41,568 bases of DNA from Deltaproteobacteria bacterium (GTDB lineage: Bacteria > Desulfobacterota > GWC2-55-46), in contig JACRCM010000027.1 of assembly GCA_016219025.1 (NCBI GenBank), forward strand, positions 1-41,568. Reading direction: 5' to 3'. A model generated the notes under the pieces. It searched no databases and was not told the DNA's origin. It saw only the letters and a program-made list of their open reading frames with translations. Shown here piece after piece: positions 34,346 to 41,568 of the stretch; position 1 is the stretch's first letter, and every line of letters begins with the position of its first letter. A program made the position numbers and the translations under genes.

Positions 34346-35401
34346 TCATCGCGCCGCCGTTGCGTCTCCCAGCGCCGTTTTTACCGCTTCTATTATATTG
34401 TCCTTGCCGGGGTAGTATAACTTCTCCAAGGCCGGAGACGCCGGGGTAGGGCACTCAGGCAGGTTCACCCTAACGGGCGGCCCATGAAGCGAGTCGAACG
34501 CCTCTTCCGCCACCCTCGATATTATCTCCGCGCCTATGCCGCATTCCTTCCAGCCCGTGTCCGCCACGACGAGCCTGCCCGTTTTTCTGACGGACCCCAT
34601 GATAAGGGGCGCGTCGAAGGGTTTGAGCGTGCGCAGGTCGATGACCTCGGCCTCTTTGCCGTCCTTGCTTAATGCGTCCGCGGCCTGCATGGACTCGGAT
34701 ACCATAAGAGAGAGCGCCACGATGGTAACGTCCGTGCCCGGTCTCCTGACGATGCCTTTTCCTATCTCGACCGCGTAAGGGCCTTCGGGCACGTGGCCTA
34801 TATGCTCATAGAGCCAGCGGTGCTCGATGAATATGACCGGGTTGCCGTCGTAGACCGCGCCGCGCAGGAGTCCCTTCGCGTCATAGGGGTTGGCCGGCAT
34901 GACGACCTTCAGCCCCGGTATATGGGCGAATAGGGAATGGAGGTTCTGCGAGTGCTGCGCGCCGCTTCCCCAGCCCCTGCCGATGATGCCCCTTATGACC
35001 AACGGCGTCTTGAACGCGCCGCCGAACATGTAATGCCATTTGGCCGCGTGGTTTATTATCTGATCCATCGTGAGGAGGGTAAAGTCCACCCTCATGTGCA
35101 CGAGCATCGGCCGCATCCCGGCAATGGCCGCGCCCGTTGCTATGCCCGTGAGCGCGCCCTCGGCCAGAGGCGTGTCCATCACCCTGTTGCCGAATCTTTC
35201 GCGGAGCCCCAGGGTGGTGCCGAATACGCCGCCGGAGTCGTCAACGCCTTCGCCCATGATGAATACGTCCTCGTCGGAGGCAAGCAGCTCGGCGGCGGCC
35301 TCGAGGAGCGCCTCCCTGTAGGTCAGGCCGCGAAGCCCGGCCTTCTGACCGCCCGCCCGGTCAAACTCGGTCTTGTTTGCGTATATCTTTGTCCACGGCA
35401 T
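34346..35401 (-). CDS. 2-oxo acid dehydrogenase E1 beta subunit (TPP-dependent)
   Basis: 351 residues. TYREALLEAAAELLASDEDVFIMGEGV, TPLAEGALTGIATGAAIAGMRP and IGRGWGSGAQHSQNLHSLFAHIPGLKVVMP are characteristic of the E1 beta subunit of pyruvate, branched-chain or acetoin dehydrogenases. An extra N-terminal 25 residues precede the usual start. It follows the alpha subunit by 15 bp. No E2 or E3 gene is present nearby. Confidence 0.88.
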   Translation of the reverse strand: MPWTKIYANKTEFDRAGGQKAGLRGLTYREALLEAAAELLASDEDVFIMGEGVDDSGGVFGTTLGLRERFGNRVMDTPLAEGALTGIATGAAIAGMRPMLVHMRVDFTLLTMDQIINHAAKWHYMFGGAFKTPLVIRGIIGRGWGSGAQHSQNLHSLFAHIPGLKVVMPANPYDAKGLLRGAVYDGNPVIFIEHRWLYEHIGHVPEGPYAVEIGKGIVRRPGTDVTIVALSLMVSESMQAADALSKDGKEAEVIDLRTLKPFDAPLIMGSVRKTGRLVVADTGWKECGIGAEIISRVAEEAFDSLHGPPVRVNLPECPTPASPALEKLYYPGKDNIIEAVKTALGDATAAR

Positions 35402-35416
35402 TGGATTGTCTCCTCG

Positions 35417-36403
35417 TTATTGCATCGCCGCGTAGACGTTCGTCAGGAGGTCGCTTGCGTCCGGGTAAGGGCTTGCCTTCGCAAAGGCCACGGCGTCGTC
35501 TATCTCTTCGTTGATCGACGCCTCCGCCGCGTCCATGTCCCTTTCAGTCATGGCGTTAGTCTCAAGGAGCCTGGCCCTGAACCGTTTTATCGGACACCGC
35601 TCAATCCACTCCATAAGCTCGTCCTTGGGCCTGCACCCGCGTTCGTAGTCGGCCTCCGGGCCGACGTGCCCTTTCCATCTGTAGGTGACGGCCTCTATGA
35701 GGGATGGGCCTGCGCCGCCGCGCGCCTTCGCAACGGCGCCCCTTGCGGCCTCATAAACGGCCATGGCGTCGTTGCCGTCCACGCAGACTCCGTGCGCGTC
35801 GAAGGCGGCGGCGGCATTGACGATATTGCACGCGGCCTGCCGCGACCTCTGATGCGAGTTCGTGGCGTAGAAGTTGTTTTCGCAGACGAAGACGACGCCG
35901 AGCTTCTTGAGGGACGCGAAGTTGAAGGACTCGTAGAATACGCCTTCTTCGGATGCGCCGTCGCCGAAGAATATCACGGTCGCGCGCCCGTCGTTTTTGA
36001 GGCTTGAGGCGAGCGCCGCGCCGACGCCCATCGGTATCCCGCCGCCCACGATGGCCGAGGTGCCTGGGATGCCGTTCTCCCTGTCAGCTATGTGCATGGA
36101 CCCGCCCTTGCCCCGGCTGCACCCGGTCTTTTTGCCGTAGAACTCCGCCATGAGCGGCCTCATGGGCGCGCCCTTGGCGAGCGCGTGGCCGTGGCCCCGG
36201 TGGTTGGAGAAGACGTAGTCCCTCTTTTCAAGGTTCAGGCAGACCCCGGCGGCTATGGCCTCCTGTCCGATGCAAAGATGCACCGGGCACTTCATCTCCT
36301 GCTCTGGATATAGCGCCGCGATCCGCTCCTCGAAGAGACGGATGCGGAGCATGGACGAATAGAGCAGGGCAGGGAGGTCTCTTGGTCTCTTAGCGTTATT
36401 CAT
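35417..36403 (-). CDS. 2-oxo acid dehydrogenase E1 alpha subunit (TPP-dependent)
   Basis: 328 residues. The TPP/Mg motif GDGASEEGVF (residues 147-156) ends in ENN at 175-177; HRGHGHALAKG and GSMHIADREN are typical of the alpha subunit. With the next gene it forms an alpha2beta2 thiamine enzyme that decarboxylates a 2-oxo acid. Without E2/E3 and inside a glycan gene set, it may act on a specialised precursor or transfer the two-carbon unit to another acceptor; this is inference. Confidence 0.88.
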   Translation of the reverse strand: MNNAKRPRDLPALLYSSMLRIRLFEERIAALYPEQEMKCPVHLCIGQEAIAAGVCLNLEKRDYVFSNHRGHGHALAKGAPMRPLMAEFYGKKTGCSRGKGGSMHIADRENGIPGTSAIVGGGIPMGVGAALASSLKNDGRATVIFFGDGASEEGVFYESFNFASLKKLGVVFVCENNFYATNSHQRSRQAACNIVNAAAAFDAHGVCVDGNDAMAVYEAARGAVAKARGGAGPSLIEAVTYRWKGHVGPEADYERGCRPKDELMEWIERCPIKRFRARLLETNAMTERDMDAAEASINEEIDDAVAFAKASPYPDASDLLTNVYAAMQ

Positions 36404-36422
36404 GGAGTATGGGATGCGTCGT

Positions 36423-37490
36423 TCAAATGAAGTTTACGTGCGCCCCGGGGTGGGCGAGGTCCCACAGGTATCTGTTCACCTCGTCCATCCTGCAATTAAC
36501 GCGGCACTGATTCGTGTCGAGCTCATCGGCGGCGAGCCGCTTTATCTCCGTCCTCTTCGCCCCTTTCCATATCCGCTCGAAGGGGGTCTCGTTGATGTTG
36601 CCGTATAGAAACCTCTCGTCTCCGAGATAGGCGCTGCACCCCCAGACCCCGCCGCCCGCGTCTATATACGTCCAGAAGGGCAGGGCGAGGCACCGTTCAT
36701 GCTTGCGCCTGGTCTCTTCGAGTTTGCGCATGGCGTTCTCCCTGAATATGACCTGAAAGCCGTTGCCTGAGAGCCTCTGGAGCTCTTCGTTTATGCGGAG
36801 ATAATCGCCGTACTTGAACGTCTGATACTTCCGCGTGATGCTCTTCAAGTGCTGCGAGTATGACTTTATGACGAGATAGTCGGCGCCGATCTCCTTGGCG
36901 ATGCGGGCAAGCTCGACGGCCTCGCCGACGTTCTCAGGCAGGAGTATCAACTGCATCCCGATGGTGGCCGGGATGCCTTCCGCTGAACGCATCTTCACCG
37001 CGCCGGAGACGTTCTTTATGACCCTGCCGAAGTCCTCTTCCTTTGTCCGGTGTATGGCGGCGTAAGTCTTTGGCGTGGCGGCGTTGCAGCTGATCTTTAT
37101 CCACGTTATCGACGGCAGCGTCATGGAGCAGACCGGCTCCGTGAAGAGGACGCCGTTGGAGGTGACGGCCACGTCTATGCCGGCCGCCTTCGTATGGTTG
37201 ATTATCCCCGCGATGTCCTTATGCAGAAACGGCTCTCCTTCGCCCGCGTACATGACCGACTTGAGTCCGAGTCCGGCCATCTCGGTTAGCCGCGTCTTCA
37301 GAAGGGCGGCGTCAAGATGCCTTGGGTTGTAGCCCATGTAGTCGAGGCCGCAGTAGGTGCATCTGTGATTGCACGCGCCTATGGGAGACAGCTCCGCGTA
37401 TATGGGGTATACGTCCTCCCCCATGAGCCACTCGGCCACGCGCCGGGGGTGGTATATCAACTTGTGGCTGTCTATCCTGTATTCGTCCAT
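36423..37490 (-). CDS. Radical SAM/SPASM-type protein
   Basis: 355 residues from ATG 37490. The cluster motif is CNHRCTYC (about residues 40-47), followed by AGEGEPFLHKD and VTSNGVLF. C-terminal cysteines (CLALPFWTYIDAGGGVWGC, QCRVNCRMDEV) match a SPASM-type second cluster. The longer reading from TTG 37523 adds 11 residues; neither start has a strong ribosome site. First gene of the seven-gene minus-strand operon. Reaction unknown. Confidence 0.82.
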   Translation of the reverse strand: MDEYRIDSHKLIYHPRRVAEWLMGEDVYPIYAELSPIGACNHRCTYCGLDYMGYNPRHLDAALLKTRLTEMAGLGLKSVMYAGEGEPFLHKDIAGIINHTKAAGIDVAVTSNGVLFTEPVCSMTLPSITWIKISCNAATPKTYAAIHRTKEEDFGRVIKNVSGAVKMRSAEGIPATIGMQLILLPENVGEAVELARIAKEIGADYLVIKSYSQHLKSITRKYQTFKYGDYLRINEELQRLSGNGFQVIFRENAMRKLEETRRKHERCLALPFWTYIDAGGGVWGCSAYLGDERFLYGNINETPFERIWKGAKRTEIKRLAADELDTNQCRVNCRMDEVNRYLWDLAHPGAHVNFI

Positions 37491-37682
37491 GAAGTAATGA
37501 GCGGCGTCCTGATTGCGCTGCAAGTTATGAAAATGCGGCCGCGCGCAAATGCGCGGACGCCTTGATTGTGCCGCGTGGTTGATATTCGGGATGCAAAAAT
37601 GGCTCTTGGGTGCAGGCTCAGGAGGAGTGCGGACGCTCTGGAGGTCATGCCTTGGCTGTATTACAATTAGAGCAATAATTTT

Positions 37683-37722
37683 CCGCTTGTCAAGCGGAGG
37701 CGCGCTGTCTTTATGTTATAAT
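37683..37722 (+). promoter_or_regulatory. Extended -10 promoter and palindromic operator candidate for the copper ATPase
   Basis: TATAAT (37717-37722) is preceded by TG one base upstream (37714-37715), an extended -10. A perfect palindrome CCGCTTG-T-CAAGCGG (37683-37697) covers the -35 zone and could bind a dimeric metal regulator. No regulator gene is adjacent. Confidence 0.5.
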
Positions 37723-37741
37723 CTGTAAGAGGGAGACCGAT

Positions 37742-40036
37742 ATGGCGAAAGATCCGATCTGCGGCATGGAAGTGGAACCGTCAAAGGCTAAAGGCGCGAG
37801 CGTCTATAAGGGCGAGACGATCTATTTCTGCAACCCCAACTGCAAGATAAAGTTCGACAAAGACCCTGATGCGTATATGGGCGGCGTCAAGGCCGCGATG
37901 CACCTGGCGTCCCCGGAGGCTCACGCCTCCGGCGAGATGGCCAAAGACCCGATCTGCGGGATGGTTGTGCCCAAGGAGCGCTCGATAAAGACCGAGGCCG
38001 GTGGCAGGGCGTATTACTTCTGCTCGGAGGGGTGTCTGCGGACCTTCGAGGCCCCTGAGACCGAGCTCAAATCCATGAAGCGCCGCGTGGCCATTGCCCT
38101 TGCCGGCGTGGTCGTGCTCGCGGTGCTGCGCTCGGCCTTCTTCCTCGGGCTTGCCGCCGGAGCGACGGTGCTCACGTGGGCGCCGGTACCGTGGCTCCCG
38201 TGGTTTAAGTGGCCGGTCTGGCTCTTTATCATAACGACGCCGGTGATGGTCTTCGGCGGGCGCGGGTTTTACGCCGGGGCGTGGCACGCCGTCAAAGACC
38301 GCTCCGCCAACATGGATCTCCTCATCGCGCTCGGCACCTCGACCGCGTATCTCTACAGCACCGTAGTGACGTTCCTCCCGGACGTCTTGCCGGTGGAGGA
38401 GAAGGCCGTCTACTACGAGGTCTCGGCCATCATCATCGCCTTCGTCCTCCTCGGCAAGTACATGGAGGAGATAATCAAGAAAAGGTCGAGCGCCGCGATA
38501 AGGAAGCTCCTCGACCTGCGGCCTCAGACCGCGCGCGTGGTCAGGGGCGGCGCGGAGATGGACGTGCCCGCGGAGTCGATTCAAAAGGGCGAGATCGTCG
38601 TGGTCCGCCCCGGCGAGAAGATACCCGTTGACGGCGTCGTAACGGAAGGCCGCTCTACCGTCGATGAGAAGCTGATAACGGGCGAGTCCTTCCCGGTCGG
38701 GAAGGAGGCAGGAGACGCGGTCACCAGCGGCACGCTCAACAAGACCGGCGCGTTCAGGTTCAGGGCCGAGAGGGTCGGCTCCGAGACCACGCTCGCCCAG
38801 ATAATAAGGCTCGTGGAAGAGGCGCAGGCGTCAACGTCAAAGATACAGAGGCTCGCCGATAAGGTCGCCTCCTACTTCGTCCCGGCGGTGGTGGGCGCGG
38901 CCTTCGCGTCCATAATCCTGTGGTCTGTATCCGGCAGCTTCACGACCGGGCTGTTGTCGTTCGTGGCCGTGCTCATCATCGCGTGCCCGTGCGCCCTCGG
39001 CATAGCTACCCCGGCGGCGCTGATGGTGGGCGTGGGCAAGGGCGCGGAACTCGGCATCCTCATACGCGGGGCCGAGTATCTTGAGCGCGCCGCGAAACTC
39101 AACTGCGTGGTCTTCGACAAGACCGGCACCCTCACCAAGGGCGAGCCGGAGGTGACGGAGGTAATCGCCGCCGCGGGCGCGGGCGCCGACGAGGTCGTCA
39201 TGCTCGCGGCCATCGCCGAGAAAGGCTCGGAGCACCCGCTTGGAGAGGCCGTGACGAAGAGGGCGCGGATGACCTCCGGCAAGGCGATACCGGACGCCGA
39301 GGGCTTCGAGGCCGTGCCCGGTCACGGCGTCAAGGCGCGTTATCGCGGCGTGGAAATAATCATCGGCAACCGCAGGCTGATGGGTTCCATCGGCGTGGAT
39401 GTCAAGGCGATGGAGGCGGCCATATCGGCCCTTGAAGGGGCGGGCAACACGGTGATGATAGTCGCTCGCTCCGGCGCGCTCATGGGCGTCATCGCGGTCG
39501 CAGACACCCTAAAGGCGCACGCCGCCGAGGTGGTGGCTGGTCTCCGGCGCGAGTCGATAGAGGTCGTCATGCTCACCGGCGACAACGAGAGGACGGCGAA
39601 GGCGATAGCGGCAGAGGCCGGGGTCGATAACGTCATAGCGAACGTGGCGCCCGGTGAAAAGGCGGCGGTCATCAAGGGCTTGCAGGCGAAGGGCAAGGTC
39701 GTGGCGATGGTCGGCGACGGCATAAACGACTCGCCCGCGCTCGCGCAGGCCGACATAGGCATCGCCATCGGAAGCGGCTCGGACGTGGCGAAGGAGACCG
39801 GTGGGATAATCCTCGTCCGCGACGATCTCCGCGACGTCCAAAGGGGCATAAGGCTCGCCCGCGCGACGATGACGAAGATAAAACAGAACCTCTTCTGGGC
39901 GTTCATCTACAACTCCATCGGCATCCCCATAGCGGCGCTCGGCCTGCTCAACCCCATCCTCGCCGCCGCCGCAATGGCGCTTTCGTCCCTCTCCGTAGTG
40001 CTGAACTCGGCGCTATTGAAGAGGATGAGGATATGA
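37742..40036 (+). CDS. copA: Copper-translocating P-type ATPase with two N-terminal YHS domains
   Basis: 764 residues. In place of the usual heavy-metal-associated (GMTCxxC) domains there are two YHS domains: DPICGMEVEPSKAKG...FCNPNCKIKF (about 4-40) and DPICGMVVPKE...FCSEGCLRTF (about 68-105). The P1B pump follows: CPCALGIATPAAL in the membrane (about 414), DKTGTLTKGEP (phosphorylated Asp about 458), SEHPLGEAV and GDGINDSPAL. YNSIG and MALSSLSVVLNS in the last helices are the copper(I) type. It exports Cu(I) or loads it into periplasmic enzymes. GAGGGAG precedes the ATG. Confidence 0.92.
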   Translation: MAKDPICGMEVEPSKAKGASVYKGETIYFCNPNCKIKFDKDPDAYMGGVKAAMHLASPEAHASGEMAKDPICGMVVPKERSIKTEAGGRAYYFCSEGCLRTFEAPETELKSMKRRVAIALAGVVVLAVLRSAFFLGLAAGATVLTWAPVPWLPWFKWPVWLFIITTPVMVFGGRGFYAGAWHAVKDRSANMDLLIALGTSTAYLYSTVVTFLPDVLPVEEKAVYYEVSAIIIAFVLLGKYMEEIIKKRSSAAIRKLLDLRPQTARVVRGGAEMDVPAESIQKGEIVVVRPGEKIPVDGVVTEGRSTVDEKLITGESFPVGKEAGDAVTSGTLNKTGAFRFRAERVGSETTLAQIIRLVEEAQASTSKIQRLADKVASYFVPAVVGAAFASIILWSVSGSFTTGLLSFVAVLIIACPCALGIATPAALMVGVGKGAELGILIRGAEYLERAAKLNCVVFDKTGTLTKGEPEVTEVIAAAGAGADEVVMLAAIAEKGSEHPLGEAVTKRARMTSGKAIPDAEGFEAVPGHGVKARYRGVEIIIGNRRLMGSIGVDVKAMEAAISALEGAGNTVMIVARSGALMGVIAVADTLKAHAAEVVAGLRRESIEVVMLTGDNERTAKAIAAEAGVDNVIANVAPGEKAAVIKGLQAKGKVVAMVGDGINDSPALAQADIGIAIGSGSDVAKETGGIILVRDDLRDVQRGIRLARATMTKIKQNLFWAFIYNSIGIPIAALGLLNPILAAAAMALSSLSVVLNSALLKRMRI

Positions 40037-40291
40037 AGGGACGGGGAGGTGGGAGGCGGGGGCATAGGGTTATCGGTGAACGTGAAAGAAGAATTATCCT
40101 TATGCTGATAACCGATAACCGTCAACCGATAACTGTTTCGCGTGGGCTGTGCCCCGTCCTTAGCCGCTTCTCGGCAAAAATGACGGGTGTTTTCGATTAT
40201 CGTTCCCACGCTCCAGCGTCCCGTTCGATTTACAGATAGAGCCGTTTTGCAAATCGCAGCTTCATTTAACCCTTTCAAGGAGGCCAACGAA
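40037..40291. repeat. Intergenic region with repeat copies
   Basis: The gap holds an ATAACC inverted repeat (40067-40080 with 40103-40135, the same design as 4351-4430), an inverted copy of the GGAGCGTGGGAACGATAAT segment (40196-40214), and a GATTTACAGATAG repeat (40227-40265). No gene is seen. Confidence 0.6.
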
Positions 40292-40650
40292 ATGACGAAA
40301 TATCTCTTCCTCTCCTGCCTGCTCTACCTTGCAACCGCAGGATATGCCATGGCGGCTGACTCGCCCGCCCAAGACCCTTTCAAGCGCGGTGAGGCGGCCT
40401 TCAACGCCAACTGCGCGAGGTGTCACGGGGTAAAGGGCGGCGGCACTGACAAAGGCCCGCCGCTCGTGCACAAGATATATCAGCCGAACCACCACGCGGA
40501 TATCAGCTTCCGCTGGGCCGTGGAGCGCGGGGTGAGGGCGCACCACTGGCCGTTCGGCGACATGCCTAAGATAGAAGGCGTGAGCAAGGACGACGTGGAA
40601 AATATAATCTTCTACGTCCGCGCCATCCAGAGGGACGCGGGGATATACTG

Positions 40651-40651
<1 letters not shown>
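40292..40651 (+). CDS. Small secreted c-type cytochrome
   Basis: 119 residues with a signal peptide (about 1-22, ending AMA) and one haem motif CARCH (about residues 42-46). NANCARCHGVKGGGTDKGPPL and the C-terminal DVENIIFYVRAIQRDAGI are a class I cytochrome c with a likely Met ligand (DMPKIEG). It is exported and carries electrons in the periplasm. AAGGAGG (40277-40283) sets the ATG at 40292. The stop overlaps the next start (TGATG), coupling it to the GrdB-like protein. Confidence 0.88.
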
Positions 40652-41445
<794 letters not shown>

Positions 41446-41465
41446 CCCTATGTTATATTCGTGGT

Positions 41466-41485
41466 GTCAGGAGTTTCCTCCTGAC
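41466..41485 (+). terminator. Hairpin downstream of the selenoprotein gene
   Basis: GTCAGGAG (41466-41473) pairs perfectly with CTCCTGAC (41478-41485) around TTTC, 20 bp after the stop codon. No T-run follows, so it may be an mRNA-end hairpin. The remaining bases to 41568 contain no clear gene; a short open frame from TTG 41513 runs off the end and cannot be judged. Confidence 0.35.
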
Positions 41486-41568
41486 GACATGGGTATGTGA
41501 GAGGGTGAATTATTGATATCTGTAAAAGTAATGCAATGGCGGCGCTTATGCTTAAACGAAAACGAGTA

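Noticed and set aside
37687-37722. TTGTCA as the -35 box for the TATAAT before copA
   Set aside because: The spacing is 24 bp, too long for sigma-70. The extended -10 (TG one base before TATAAT) is the better explanation.

Overview
The window is about 41.6 kb of dense, GC-rich bacterial DNA from what looks like a Gram-negative anaerobe or microaerophile. Lipoprotein and secretion signals, a c-type cytochrome, a GT9 heptosyltransferase-type enzyme, a SAM synthetase of the archaeal type, and UGA codons that look like selenocysteine all fit a Desulfobacterota- or Nitrospirota-like lineage. That placement is inference; no rRNA or other decisive marker is present.

Layout. 1-4300 (+): 3' end of SAM synthetase, a DksA-type zinc-finger protein, a Nudix hydrolase and a strong terminator; then a methyltransferase, a branched-chain aminotransferase, and a decayed HEPN/MNT pair. 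4544-10231 (+): SemiSWEET, purL and purF, with a restriction-modification pair (methylase intact, endonuclease frameshifted) lodged between the two purine genes. 10295-18172 (+): an envelope/signalling run of an FGE-like secreted protein, a lipoprotein, FecR-TPR, CHASE2-adenylate cyclase, a transglutaminase and a lipoprotein SppA protease. 18639-18866 is an array of 38 hexamers that starts in the stop codon of a two-domain M16 peptidase (-). 21637-22572 (+): nicotinamidase and a rhodanese with an in-frame UGA at the catalytic position. 22579-28228 (-): M48 peptidase and DUF898 protein, then murI, a GerMN protein and an aspartase-like lyase. 28331-30082 (+): PolX. 30083-37490 (-): seven closely spaced genes for a surface-glycan-like pathway (three radical SAM enzymes, GT9, GT2, and an orphan TPP-dependent E1 alpha/beta pair). 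37742-41445 (+): CopA-type ATPase with two YHS domains, a small cytochrome c, and a GrdB-like selenoprotein.

The most notable points are the two UGA-containing genes (GrdB-like protein and rhodanese). Each has a stem-loop in the place expected of a bacterial SECIS element, with GUG in the apical loop. Others are the tandem-amber hexamer array, the orphan E1 pair inside a radical-SAM/glycosyltransferase operon, and at least six families of short palindromic intergenic repeats. One repeat family appears to have inserted into another at 3543-3602.
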